64,000 bases of DNA from RGIG6919 sp045531905 (GTDB taxonomy: Bacteria > Bacillota > Clostridia > Lachnospirales > Lachnospiraceae): NCBI GenBank assembly GCA_045531905.1, contig JAZSEY010000015.1, positions 1 through 64,000 on the forward strand. Reading direction: 5' to 3'. The position numbers and the translations under genes were made by a program. The notes below the pieces were generated by a model that worked only from the letters and a program-made list of their open reading frames with translations, did not search any database and was not told the DNA's origin. Shown here in pieces: positions 25,376-34,070 of the stretch (within the stretch, counting starts at the first letter, position 1; every line of letters starts with the position of its first letter).

Positions 25376-26479
25376 TTATTCTTCGTACTCTTCATATTCC
25401 TCTTCTTCGTCTTCTTCCGTATATCCACCGAAGCTCTTTAAGAAGCCAAACTCTTCAAGTTCTGCCTCCTGTGCCGCTTTCATTTCATAATAGAAATCCA
25501 CTTTCTCCTTCCAGACAGAAGCGAAAGCCTCATCATTTCTGTGGTCTTCTAAACCAAAGTTTTCCACCAGATATGCGCCCAAATGCTTTGCCAATTTTTC
25601 CGCGCCGGAAAGGTTCATGTGCAAGCCTGCATCATAGGTATCCGTATTATAATCAATGCCAACCTCTTCTACTAATTCTAAGTAGTTAATATATGGCAAG
25701 TCATACTCGGCGGCATAAGCCTCAATCTGCTCCTCGTACTCATCATACCAGACAGGAGATGTACTAGGTGCTTTGATTAGTACGAGCTGTGTTCCATGTT
25801 CTTCGCAAAGAATACGCATTTTATCCAGGTAATACCACGCATTATCACCAAAAGTATAATCCTCTGGTTTTTCCTCTTCCCACTCTACTTCACCTACCGG
25901 CAACACATCTGCACGCATGTAATATCCATTATGTGTTACTTTTCGCTTATTGAAATAGTAAGTAAAATCACTCTCTGTCAATTGGGTAATTCTACTGTGG
26001 AAACGAAGCAACGGAAATACATAATCCAACATATTTTCATTTGGCATCATGGAAGCCTTGATTGCATTGTACTTTGACTGCGACCACTGCATACCGTCCA
26101 AATTCATTCGGTTATAACCTTCCTGCTGAGGCTCATTGTACTTCATAGATAGTACATTAAACACTGCCACCTTTGGGGATTCCTTTTTCAAGGTCTCTTC
26201 TAATAGGTAATAAGACTGCCAAATCAATTGCTGTGCGCTACCTCTCAGATAAGAGGTAACACCATATTCCTCCCACATGGTAATAGGACTGAAATTCTCA
26301 TATATTTCGCAATCTCCCACCATAATCACGTCATGGTTTGTAGTCTCATCATAATACTCTTCAATGAAAGATCCTTCCAAAATATCATCCATATATTTTG
26401 GTGTTACCAATCGCTGCAACCCAAACAACATCACAATAAAGAGCGCTACAGCAACTACACGAATTATATTCTTTTTCAT
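25376..26479 (-). CDS. SGNH-fold hydrolase/acyltransferase partner of MBOAT
   Basis: 367 residues. One N-terminal membrane segment (RVVAVALFIVMLFGLQRLV) anchors an extracytoplasmic domain. The block I motif is VIMVGDCEIYENF (Asp and Cys in place of GDS: G-D-C rather than G-D-S). The C-terminal catalytic pair is probably in YDAGLHMNLSGAE (D and H of DxxH). This resembles DltD/AlgJ/AlgX-type proteins that take acyl groups from MBOAT enzymes and transfer them to cell-surface polymers. The C-terminal tail is strikingly acidic (TEEDEEEEYEEYEE). It lies 12 nt after the MBOAT gene. The usual nucleophile position is Cys here, which is worth noting. Confidence 0.82.
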   Translation of the reverse strand: MKKNIIRVVAVALFIVMLFGLQRLVTPKYMDDILEGSFIEEYYDETTNHDVIMVGDCEIYENFSPITMWEEYGVTSYLRGSAQQLIWQSYYLLEETLKKESPKVAVFNVLSMKYNEPQQEGYNRMNLDGMQWSQSKYNAIKASMMPNENMLDYVFPLLRFHSRITQLTESDFTYYFNKRKVTHNGYYMRADVLPVGEVEWEEEKPEDYTFGDNAWYYLDKMRILCEEHGTQLVLIKAPSTSPVWYDEYEEQIEAYAAEYDLPYINYLELVEEVGIDYNTDTYDAGLHMNLSGAEKLAKHLGAYLVENFGLEDHRNDEAFASVWKEKVDFYYEMKAAQEAELEEFGFLKSFGGYTEEDEEEEYEEYEE

Positions 26480-26491
26480 ACTGTCGCCTCC

Positions 26492-28084
26492 TTAAAATTG
26501 ATTGTAAATAAACTGTGTTGCATCGTATCCAATACTATATGCGCCAAACAAAATGACACAAAGAAGCATCGTTGCATACACCGTATATCTGACAAAGGTT
26601 GGCTTCTGTTCCAACTGCTCTCTGACGCTACCCTTACGTCCAAGCAGGCTCACTATCAGCATAATCACCACACCCACTGTCACAATGATATAATCTGCCA
26701 GTGTCAACTCAAAATAAAGAAACTCTTCTGCATTTAACATAGAAATATCAAAGCTTGTAAAGATACTGAAAAATGCCATAAATACAGTCTTCACATCTGC
26801 ATAGCAGTCGAACAATCGAAGGGAACACATTAACAAAAATGTACGTCCTATCTGAAACATTTTATATCCTGTTGTCTTTCCAATCTTCGGAAACTTTGCA
26901 TGGAATTTATCGTAGAGTGGCTGAAATTCCTGTGAAATCAAGATTACCAAGCCGTTCATCAAGCCCCACACTACAAAGTTCCAGCTGGCACCATGCCAGA
27001 TACCGGTAGCAAACCATGTTACCATGGTTGCAATATAAACCGGCAAACGTTTTGCAACGCCCTTACCAAAATGCTTCTTCGCAAATCCGGTTGTCTTTTG
27101 CATAGATTTGCTGATACTCATTGGATAGAAAATGTAGTCTCTGAACCAGGTTCCCATGGTGATATGCCATCTTCTCCAGTACTCTGCGATATTCTTAGAG
27201 AAGTATGGGCGTTCAAAGTTCTCATTTAACTTCACGCCAAATACCTGTGCAATACCAATTGTAATATCGATACCACCTGTAAAATCAGCATATAATTCAA
27301 TGGCGTAGAAAATCATTCCCACAAGTACAAATGCACCACTGTAATACTCAGGGTCTTCAATAATATATCGCACTGCTACCAACAATCTGTCCGCAATTAC
27401 GAGTTTCTTGAAGAAACCCCAGACAATTCTCTCAAGACCAAGTTTTACCTGATACCAGTTGTATTTATGTTCTGCAAACAGCGTAGGCTCAAGGTCCGCA
27501 TATCTGCTAATAGGTCCCTGCACCAGTTGTGGAAAAAATGATACAAACAACGCAAACTTAAAGAAGTTCTTCTGTGCCTTTACCTTGCCCCAGTACACAT
27601 CCAATAAATAACCAACTGACTGGAATGTATAGAAGGAAATTCCCATTGGTAACAGCCATTCCACAAATGCAATCTCCGTCTCAGAACCGGTAGCTGCCAG
27701 AATACCATTGATATTATGAATCACAAAATTGGTATATTTGATAACGGCAAGAATGCCAATGTTAAACAACAGACAAAGTAGCATGCAAGTCTTTCTCTTA
27801 CTTGCCATCTTACCTTTATATGCCTTCTTTTCCTCTCTGGAAAAATCCTTATGCTCCACCAGATACTGCTCCTGCGCCGCATTTATGCTGTCCATTTTTC
27901 TTGCGAAGAAATATGTTGTGGCTGTTGTTGCCAAAATAAACAACGGATAATATGTACCAGCGCAAAAATAGAATACATAACTGGCAATCAACAACATCAT
28001 CCACTGACATTTTTTTGGAATCAAATAATAAATAGTAAAACACAGCAACATAAATGCTATGAATTCATATGACGTAAATAACAT
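26492..28084 (-). CDS. MBOAT family membrane O-acyltransferase
   Basis: 530 residues, about ten membrane segments, of the AlgI/DltB/PatA class. Conserved parts are visible: FPQLVQGPISRY, FADFTGG-like YADFTGGIDITIGI, YWRRWHITMGTWFRDYIFYP and the catalytic-His motif TGIWHGASWNF. These enzymes move acyl groups (usually acetyl) across the membrane onto extracellular polysaccharide or teichoic acid. It is first in an operon with SGNH, VanZ-like and a small membrane protein, so the operon probably O-acylates a cell-surface polymer. AGAGGAG lies before the ATG, with a promoter TTGCGA-17-TATAAT. Confidence 0.93.
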   Translation of the reverse strand: MLFTSYEFIAFMLLCFTIYYLIPKKCQWMMLLIASYVFYFCAGTYYPLFILATTATTYFFARKMDSINAAQEQYLVEHKDFSREEKKAYKGKMASKRKTCMLLCLLFNIGILAVIKYTNFVIHNINGILAATGSETEIAFVEWLLPMGISFYTFQSVGYLLDVYWGKVKAQKNFFKFALFVSFFPQLVQGPISRYADLEPTLFAEHKYNWYQVKLGLERIVWGFFKKLVIADRLLVAVRYIIEDPEYYSGAFVLVGMIFYAIELYADFTGGIDITIGIAQVFGVKLNENFERPYFSKNIAEYWRRWHITMGTWFRDYIFYPMSISKSMQKTTGFAKKHFGKGVAKRLPVYIATMVTWFATGIWHGASWNFVVWGLMNGLVILISQEFQPLYDKFHAKFPKIGKTTGYKMFQIGRTFLLMCSLRLFDCYADVKTVFMAFFSIFTSFDISMLNAEEFLYFELTLADYIIVTVGVVIMLIVSLLGRKGSVREQLEQKPTFVRYTVYATMLLCVILFGAYSIGYDATQFIYNQF

Positions 28085-28123
28085 GATTTTCTCCTCTTTT
28101 GCGTATTTTTACAAACGTATATC

Positions 28124-28152
28124 ATTATAGTACGGATACACCATTTTCGCAA
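28124..28152 (-). promoter_or_regulatory. Promoter of the MBOAT operon
   Basis: Minus strand TTGCGA (28152-28147), 17 nt, TATAAT (28129-28124), 40 nt before the MBOAT start. Confidence 0.65.
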
Positions 28153-28195
28153 TGAATTTCTAGGAAAAACCTGCTCATTTCACACTACAAACTAC

Positions 28196-28224
28196 TTGTT
28201 AATTCCATATTAAAATGTTAAAAT
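28196..28224 (+). promoter_or_regulatory. Promoter of the second transglutaminase-like gene
   Basis: TTGTTA (28196-28201), 17 nt, TAAAAT (28219-28224), 48 nt before the start, in the divergent spacer. Confidence 0.55.
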
Positions 28225-28272
28225 TAGATATTATTGATTTTTGAGAAATTACATTAAGAAAGAGGGAAACTT

Positions 28273-30327
28273 ATGAAGGCAAAGAAGCTACTTTTCGCGC
28301 TAACACTTTTGCTTGTCAGCACATTCATGTTTGGTTATGAGTGGAAGGTGCAGGCGGCAACGACTACCCCCGATGAAGCAGGTAACCTGACTATTACATT
28401 AGATCCTAGTGATTTGGTGTTTATGGATGAGGCGGGCAATCCCGTTGACATTACATCCACTGCATTTTTTACATATGAATATGATACGAACCGTACACTT
28501 CGTTACTCTATTTATTACAATAACGAGGTAGTTGGATATACTTATAGTAATGGTTATACCAAATACTCATTTACTACCAGTTATCTTAAATATAATGCTG
28601 CATCAGGTATTTATGAGTCAACTTACGGCGCATATGATGCCGGAAAGTACCAACTAGTGATTAGTATGGCGGATAATATTATTACAGATTATTCCTCATA
28701 CCCATATAAGACAACAACTACTACGCTAGGTTCAGATATTTGTATTCCATTCGAGATTTTACCAAAGAACATCGCTGATGCTGACATGATGTTAGAATCC
28801 AGTGAATACGAAGACTACTTTACATATACCGGCAACGAGCGTTACTGGCGCATTTCCTTGAAAGCACCATATACAGACTATTACTGGGGAGCAGGCTATC
28901 ACACATTAACCCCAAGCATAACTTTTAGCTGGGAAGAAACCATCGATGAAAACGGTAATGAAGTTTGGAAATATGTGCCAAAGGACAACACTACCTACGA
29001 CTACATCATCCAGTATAGCAACAACATCATGCCGGGTATGGCAACCATTACCATGACTGGTGTTGGCAATTACACAGGTACAAGAACATACAACTTTACA
29101 ATTAAGGCTTCCCTATCAGACTGTACCTTCAGTGAAGTAAAGAACTACCAGTATACAGGAAAGAAAATTAGTCCTGCAGTAACTGCCAGCTTAGCATGTG
29201 CAGCACTTAACACAACATATCAGTTGGTAAAAGACCAGGATTACACTATTACTTACGAAAATAACAAGAAATACGGTGAGGCAAGTATCACTCTCACTGG
29301 TATGGGATATTACGAAGGCACACACACCATTTACTTTGGTATCGTTCCTAAGAAGGTTACTAACATAAAGATTACAAGTCCTAAAGCATTACAGGCAAAG
29401 ATTACATGGAAGACTGTAGCTGGCGCAGATGGATATTTGATTGAACGTTACAATTCCAAATTAAAAACATACGAGACCATTGGTATTTTAAAGAACAAAA
29501 AGTGGCAGGTATTCTATGACGGTGCTGATACCCTAAAGCACAACAAAACCTATAAGTATCGAATTAGCGCATTTGTCATTTCAAAAAATAACAGCGAAAC
29601 CTTATATTACGGAAAAGCTGTTACAAAGAAGGGAAAAGTAACAAAGACCTACAAAGAATTAAACATTCCTATTTTGACGGGTAATGCAGATGTCGACTAT
29701 GCTGCAGAAGTCATTTGCAAGAAAGTAATCAAAAAGGGCATGTCACAACAACAAAAGGTAAAAGCCCTTTACAACTGGGTTGTAAATAACTGTGATCATG
29801 ATAAGGATTACGCTAGTCACAAATTAGTATATAAATATTCGAAAAACAAAAAGAAGGCAAAAGCCTACGCAAAGAAAATGTGGGAAAAGATCTATACTGG
29901 TAAGGCAGAATGTACCTTTGACGGCGTAGATTATTTCGAATTACAAGATTCATACTACAATGCAACAATGCCATACGGCGACATGGATGGATATGGTCAG
30001 TTCTACCGTGCATATGACTGTTTCCAGACTCATAAAGGTGGTTGTAGTTATATTACCCGACTTTTCAAAGTACTTGTTAACCACGTAGGTATTGAATGTA
30101 CATTGATTGACGGTGCTTACATCAACAGAGACGGAAGCCAGATGTATCACTACTGGTGTTATATCCGTACCAACAAAAAGTACGCTTGGTACGATGTAGA
30201 CGTTGCTACCAGCAACCCAGGCTACCGTTATCACTGGTACAAGCGTAATACTAAATTCTGGAAGACTTGTCATGCATGGGATGAAGAAACCGCAGGAAGA
30301 AAGATTCCAAAAGAATTGAGAAAATAA
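28273..30327 (+). CDS. Secreted multi-domain transglutaminase-like protein
   Basis: 684 residues with a signal peptide ending near VQA (29). Residues about 30-165 form an aromatic-rich domain (YSIYYNNEVVGYTYSNGYTK). Residues 166-360 contain two repeats of the type GVGNYTGTRTYNFTI and GMGYYEGTHTIYFGI, each of which starts from a YTGxxYW/YQYTGKKISPAV unit, as seen in other clostridial surface proteins. A fibronectin III-like domain covers about 365-460, and the C-terminal transglutaminase-like core has C591 (HKGGCSYITRLF), H626 (MYHYWCYIRT) and D641 (YAWYDVDVA). It has the same plan as the gene at 22476-23876, on the other side of the MBOAT operon, but is not a close copy. GAGGG lies upstream of the start. 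A surface crosslinking or peptidase role is inferred. Confidence 0.87.
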   Translation: MKAKKLLFALTLLLVSTFMFGYEWKVQAATTTPDEAGNLTITLDPSDLVFMDEAGNPVDITSTAFFTYEYDTNRTLRYSIYYNNEVVGYTYSNGYTKYSFTTSYLKYNAASGIYESTYGAYDAGKYQLVISMADNIITDYSSYPYKTTTTTLGSDICIPFEILPKNIADADMMLESSEYEDYFTYTGNERYWRISLKAPYTDYYWGAGYHTLTPSITFSWEETIDENGNEVWKYVPKDNTTYDYIIQYSNNIMPGMATITMTGVGNYTGTRTYNFTIKASLSDCTFSEVKNYQYTGKKISPAVTASLACAALNTTYQLVKDQDYTITYENNKKYGEASITLTGMGYYEGTHTIYFGIVPKKVTNIKITSPKALQAKITWKTVAGADGYLIERYNSKLKTYETIGILKNKKWQVFYDGADTLKHNKTYKYRISAFVISKNNSETLYYGKAVTKKGKVTKTYKELNIPILTGNADVDYAAEVICKKVIKKGMSQQQKVKALYNWVVNNCDHDKDYASHKLVYKYSKNKKKAKAYAKKMWEKIYTGKAECTFDGVDYFELQDSYYNATMPYGDMDGYGQFYRAYDCFQTHKGGCSYITRLFKVLVNHVGIECTLIDGAYINRDGSQMYHYWCYIRTNKKYAWYDVDVATSNPGYRYHWYKRNTKFWKTCHAWDEETAGRKIPKELRK

Positions 30328-30423
30328 TGTCAGTTCATTTATTTTTAATTTGAAATGTAAACACACATATAGTAAAATAATATACAAAGATTTTGAACGA
30401 AATATAATGGAGAGGATATTGAT

Positions 30424-31179
30424 ATGAGAGATTTTTCAAACATGTTAGACCAAAAGTTTCCTTTTGCAATCTTTGGCATTAACAAACAGGCTGTATACAG
30501 TTATTTAAGAGAAGCTGAATCTGCATACAATGATTTAGTAAAAAAGGTTGCTGAATTAGAGGAAAAGAATGAAAGTGTCGCTAAACTCAATCAAGACACA
30601 CAGCTTAAGTTTTACAACCTTCAAAAGGAGATTGACGAATCAAAAGAACAGCTTAGAAAGGCTAATAATCGTATCAGAGATTTGGAACACGATTTAATGG
30701 TTGCTTCTGGCAAAAAAGTAAGCACTGTCATGAAGGAGGAGCCTGCAAGCATCTATCCTGAAGACGAAGAAGACGAAAAGATTGCTACTATTGCTGTAGA
30801 AGAAGCTCCTGCAGAGACCACTGAGGAAGTTGCAGAAGAAACCGAAACTACTGAAGAGGCTCCTGTGGAAACCGCAGAAGATACAGTAGAAGAAACATCT
30901 GAAGAAGTGACAGAAGATGTTGTAGAAGAGACCCCTGTAGAACCTGCTGAGGCAGCTCCTGTAGAAGTTGCTGAAGAGGAAACTCCTGCGGAAACAACCG
31001 AAGAAGTAGTAGAAGAGGCTCCTGTTGAAGAACCAAAGAAAGAACCTTTCAGTTTTGCCTTTGAAGATGACGATGAAGATGAAGTATTCGTCGGCGATGT
31101 AGAAGATAACGTAAAGGTTGGCAATGCATTCCGCATTGGTAACGATGACGACCCAGATGAGGGATTCGATTTCTTATAA
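30424..31179 (+). CDS. Coiled-coil protein with DivIVA-like N-terminus and acidic tail
   Basis: 251 residues. The first 25 residues (RDFSNMLDQKFPFAIFGIN then KQAVYSYL) loosely follow the DivIVA/GpsB pattern F-x-x-x-x-x-G-Y/I-x-x-x-x-V-x-x-F/Y-L, then a coiled coil to about 100 (LVKKVAELEEKNESVAKLNQ, IDESKEQLRKANNRIRDLEH). Residues 105-220 are an extreme Glu/Thr/Val/Pro repeat (EEVAEETETTEEAPVET type), followed by KKEPFSFAFEDDDEDEVFVG and the end DEGFDFL. A cell-division or pole-associated scaffold is possible but the match is weak. AGAGGA lies upstream of the start. It ends in a strong terminator; no partner gene is obvious. Confidence 0.72.
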   Translation: MRDFSNMLDQKFPFAIFGINKQAVYSYLREAESAYNDLVKKVAELEEKNESVAKLNQDTQLKFYNLQKEIDESKEQLRKANNRIRDLEHDLMVASGKKVSTVMKEEPASIYPEDEEDEKIATIAVEEAPAETTEEVAEETETTEEAPVETAEDTVEETSEEVTEDVVEETPVEPAEAAPVEVAEEETPAETTEEVVEEAPVEEPKKEPFSFAFEDDDEDEVFVGDVEDNVKVGNAFRIGNDDDPDEGFDFL

Positions 31180-31194
31180 TAGAGGGTAACAAAA

Positions 31195-31229
31195 AACTGT
31201 AACAACGAACATGTTGTTACAGTTTTTTT
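31195..31229 (+). terminator. Intrinsic terminator of the coiled-coil gene
   Basis: AACTGTAACAAC (31195-31206), loop GAACAT, GTTGTTACAGTT (31213-31224) and a T-run. Confidence 0.9.
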
Positions 31230-31317
31230 ATGGCTAAATATCATATTTATAATCAAAGAAAGCAAAATAAAAAGCCCCAACCCAACAGCTCTTACGTCTG
31301 TCAAACTAGGACTCAAG

Positions 31318-31390
31318 TGCGCCTCCGGGGGCTCGAACCCCGCACACCCTGATTAAGAGTCAGGTGCTCTACCAAATGAGCTAGAGGCGC
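31318..31390 (-). tRNA. tRNA-Lys (anticodon CTT)
   Basis: Complete cloverleaf on the minus strand: acceptor GCGCCTC/GAGGCGC, D-arm GCTC...GAGC, anticodon stem CCTGA/TCAGG with loop CTCTTAA, so anticodon CTT (reads AAG), five-base variable loop, T-arm CGGGG-TTCGAGC-CCCCG, discriminator A. CCA is not encoded. A strong promoter lies just upstream. Confidence 0.97.
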
Positions 31391-31424
31391 TTGTTTTATT
31401 AAGTTTTCCTTAACAACAAAATTG

Positions 31425-31453
31425 ATTATATACTAACCTTCGACAGAATGCAA
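31425..31453 (-). promoter_or_regulatory. Promoter of tRNA-Lys
   Basis: Minus strand TTGCAT (31453-31448), 17 nt, TATAAT (31430-31425), about 35 nt before the tRNA. Confidence 0.8.
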
Positions 31454-31642
31454 GCACTTTTTTCAAATTTTTTCAATTTGTTTTAATTATATAAATTTTA
31501 TATCAAATTTTGTCTATTTTCCCGTTAGGTCGATTTAAAATGTGTTTTACAGTCTTGTAACTATCTGCCACCCGTATGGTAGTATGATTTACTTTCCTAT
31601 GCGTAAGCATGGTTGCTCTAATCTTATGCTGTATCCGTTTCC

Positions 31643-31691
31643 TCATCATAGTATACCCTGCTTTTTTTTACTTATACATATACTATGATGA
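31643..31691. repeat. Perfect 13-bp inverted repeat downstream of trmB
   Basis: TCATCATAGTATA (31643-31655) and TATACTATGATGA (31679-31691) with a 23-nt loop containing a T8 run. An A-run follows on the plus strand, so it is not a standard terminator for trmB. The remaining 31.39-31.71 kb spacer holds only the tRNA promoter and AT-rich DNA; I see no further gene. Confidence 0.5.
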
Positions 31692-31707
31692 AAAAACATA
31701 TATGACA

Positions 31708-32361
31708 CTACTCTGCTACAGGGATATCTCTATATGCCACCAATCTGCAAATAGGTTTTCCTTCTGCCACAAATTTACTCTCATACTCTGTCATCACGTT
31801 ACCTTCAACAAATTCACTATTGTGTAAATCAAAGGTGTGATTTTCTAAAATCCAGCCTGCCTCCGGAACCTGCTCCAAAGAAAAATCAAATAACGGTCTG
31901 TTATCCGTCTTGAAAATAACTCTGCCCTCTTGCTTTAACAGTTTATGATATCTCTCAAAGAACTGAACAGAGGTTAAGCGACGTTTTGCATGTCTGTCCT
32001 TTGGCCATGGATCAGAGAAATTCAGATAAATTCTAGCAACCTCTTCTTTATCAAATACATCCGGTATATATTCTGCATCCATTCTAATAAAGAAGAGATT
32101 TGGCAACTGTTCCTCCGTCTGCTTCTCAATTGCACGCACTAAAACACTGGAGTATTTCTCAATACCAATGTAATTTATATCTGGATTTTGCTTCGCCATT
32201 TCGATTATAAATTTTCCTTTACCCATACCAATTTCGATATGAATAGGATGGTCATTCCCAAACACTTCATTCCAACGACCTTTATACGATGTCTCATCGT
32301 GAATGACATATGAATTTGCTGCGATGGTTTCTCTGGAACCTTTCACATTTCTAAGTCTCAT
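31708..32361 (-). CDS. trmB: tRNA (guanine-46-N7)-methyltransferase
   Basis: 217 residues. SAM-dependent enzyme making m7G46 in the tRNA variable loop. Family motifs are present: IHIEIGMGKGKFI (SAM site), YIGIEKYSSVLVRAIEK, IYLNFSDPWPKDRHAKRRLT (the signature) and the C-terminal NVMTEYESKF. Length is normal. It lies divergent from the D,D-carboxypeptidase gene. AGAGG precedes the start. Confidence 0.95.
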   Translation of the reverse strand: MRLRNVKGSRETIAANSYVIHDETSYKGRWNEVFGNDHPIHIEIGMGKGKFIIEMAKQNPDINYIGIEKYSSVLVRAIEKQTEEQLPNLFFIRMDAEYIPDVFDKEEVARIYLNFSDPWPKDRHAKRRLTSVQFFERYHKLLKQEGRVIFKTDNRPLFDFSLEQVPEAGWILENHTFDLHNSEFVEGNVMTEYESKFVAEGKPICRLVAYRDIPVAE

Positions 32362-32436
32362 ATTTTTTCCTCTTTCCTCAGTAATTTAAACTCCTTTTAC
32401 TCTACCAAATCTTTTCATTTTTCTCAACCCTTTTCG

Positions 32437-32465
32437 TTGACACTCTTCCTTCAATATAATAAAAT
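32437..32465 (+). promoter_or_regulatory. Promoter of the D,D-carboxypeptidase gene
   Basis: TTGACA (32437-32442), 17 nt, TAAAAT (32460-32465). The expected start is near 32472. Confidence 0.7.
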
Positions 32466-32484
32466 GAAATATGTATGGGCTGTT

Positions 32485-32510
32485 ATAGGTGCATATGCTT
32501 TTTCACCTAT
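32485..32510 (+). promoter_or_regulatory. Leader hairpin just before the ribosome site
   Basis: ATAGGTG (32485-32491) pairs with CACCTAT (32504-32510), three bases before AAGGAG. Too close to the ribosome site to be a terminator; it may affect translation of the carboxypeptidase or be accidental. Confidence 0.35.
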
Positions 32511-32524
32511 CTAAGGAGTTACCA

Positions 32525-34045
32525 ATGAGAAGATTTTTAGCGGCTTTATTAGCCATTTTTATATGTATGATATCGGCACTACCTGTTAGTGCCACTGCGA
32601 TAGATGACGATGAATCTACAGAGGAAGCATCTACCACGATCCAGACAACTGAATATCCGGATGACCCAACCAGAGCACCGGACTTGGCTTCAGAAGCAGC
32701 CATTGTTATGGATGCAAAAACTGGTGCTATTTTATATGAAAAGAACGCATACATTCCAGAGTATCCTGCAAGCATCACAAAGCTGATGACTTGTTTGTTA
32801 GCACTGGAAAATGTTGCACTAAATGATACAGTTACCTTATCTTATGATGCAGTATTTGGCATTGAACGTGACAGTAGCCATGTCGGCTTGAATGAAGGCG
32901 AGCAGATTTCAGCAGAAAGTTGTCTATATGCCATCATGGTAGAATCAGCAAACGAAGCATCCTGGGCTATGGGAGAACATATTTCCGGTACCATTGCAGA
33001 CTTTGCCACCTTGATGAATGAGCGGGCGTTGCAGCTTGGCTGTCGCAATTCCAATTTTGTAAATGCAAATGGATTACACGATGCGGCGCACTATTCCTGT
33101 GCCTATGACATTGCGTTAATTTTAAAGCAGTGCTTAGAGTACCCTATGTTCCGTACATTGAGCTCGACTATCAACTATGAGATTCCACCAACGAATCTTA
33201 CCGAAGAAGTAAGACCGCTTTGGAATACATTAAAGATGATTCGTCCAACCAGCAAATACTACTATCAGTATATTGAGGGTGGAAAGACTGGTTATACCAC
33301 TGATGCCAATTGTACATTGGCAACATTTGCGAAGAAGGGAAATATGGAGTTAATCTGTGTTGTTATGAATTGCAACAGCAGAACCAATACCTACAGTGAT
33401 TCCCGAGCACTTTACGAGTACTGTTTTAATAATTTTAGTTATACCTATCCATTAAAGGATTTTTCATTTTCAGCACCACAGACAGAGGACAATGTAATAT
33501 TATCTAATTTCTACAACTCTGTTTCGGATGACCTTCTGAATTTGACCATTGACCAGAATTATTGCCTGGTTTTGAATAATAATATCAGCATGGATGCGCT
33601 GTCTACCAGCATTGTCTATTCTGAGCAACAGATGCCTGGCATCCTTGGGCATTTGCAGTTTTCTCATGACGGTAAGATTTTAGGAAGCACACCTATTTCG
33701 TACAAATATTATGGTGATGCCTCCATTTCGCCTGATACTGCAACACCGGTTCCATCAACAGAAGCTTCCGTTGATAACATAGAGACGACAGAAGCCTTTG
33801 ATGACACAACCAATCCAGTGGCATCCACAGAAGAAACCGATAATGACACAACAGACAAGCCAAAGAAAAAAGGTGGCATTGGTGCTGTATTTAAGACAAT
33901 TGGTATTGTTATCGTTGTACTATTTGTACTGTTTACAATTTACTTAAATATCCAGCGTTACCGTCTAAATTTGAGAAGACGCAGACGCGCTCGTAGAAAA
34001 CAACAAAGAAGACAATCCCGGGGACCAAAGTATCCACGGTTATAG
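32525..34045 (+). CDS. dacF: D-alanyl-D-alanine carboxypeptidase (PBP5/DacF type)
   Basis: 506 residues from the ATG preceded by AAGGAG (7 nt). Trims the terminal D-Ala of peptidoglycan stem peptides on the outer membrane face. Signal peptide MRRFLAALLAIFICMISALP. The active-site set of serine penicillin-binding proteins is S83-x-x-K86 (ASITKLM), S141-A-N143 (VESANEA) and K254-T-G (GGKTGYT). A PBP5-like C-terminal domain follows to about 400, then an unusual Thr/Asp-rich stalk (TEEAFDDTTNPVASTEETD-like, about 405-445) and a true transmembrane helix (TIGIVIVVLFVLFTIYL) with a strongly basic tail (RRRRRARRKQQRRQ). This is a single-pass anchor rather than the usual amphipathic helix. The paralogue name is uncertain (dacA/dacB/dacF). 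Confidence 0.92.
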   Translation: MRRFLAALLAIFICMISALPVSATAIDDDESTEEASTTIQTTEYPDDPTRAPDLASEAAIVMDAKTGAILYEKNAYIPEYPASITKLMTCLLALENVALNDTVTLSYDAVFGIERDSSHVGLNEGEQISAESCLYAIMVESANEASWAMGEHISGTIADFATLMNERALQLGCRNSNFVNANGLHDAAHYSCAYDIALILKQCLEYPMFRTLSSTINYEIPPTNLTEEVRPLWNTLKMIRPTSKYYYQYIEGGKTGYTTDANCTLATFAKKGNMELICVVMNCNSRTNTYSDSRALYEYCFNNFSYTYPLKDFSFSAPQTEDNVILSNFYNSVSDDLLNLTIDQNYCLVLNNNISMDALSTSIVYSEQQMPGILGHLQFSHDGKILGSTPISYKYYGDASISPDTATPVPSTEASVDNIETTEAFDDTTNPVASTEETDNDTTDKPKKKGGIGAVFKTIGIVIVVLFVLFTIYLNIQRYRLNLRRRRRARRKQQRRQSRGPKYPRL

Positions 34046-34070
34046 TAAAGCAGAAAGGGGTGAAGCACTC

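Noticed and set aside
30753..31316. Minus-strand Ser/Thr/Val-rich frame of 187 codons
   Set aside because: Antisense of the Glu/Thr/Val repeat tail of the coiled-coil gene; such repeats always give a long Ser-rich frame on the other strand.
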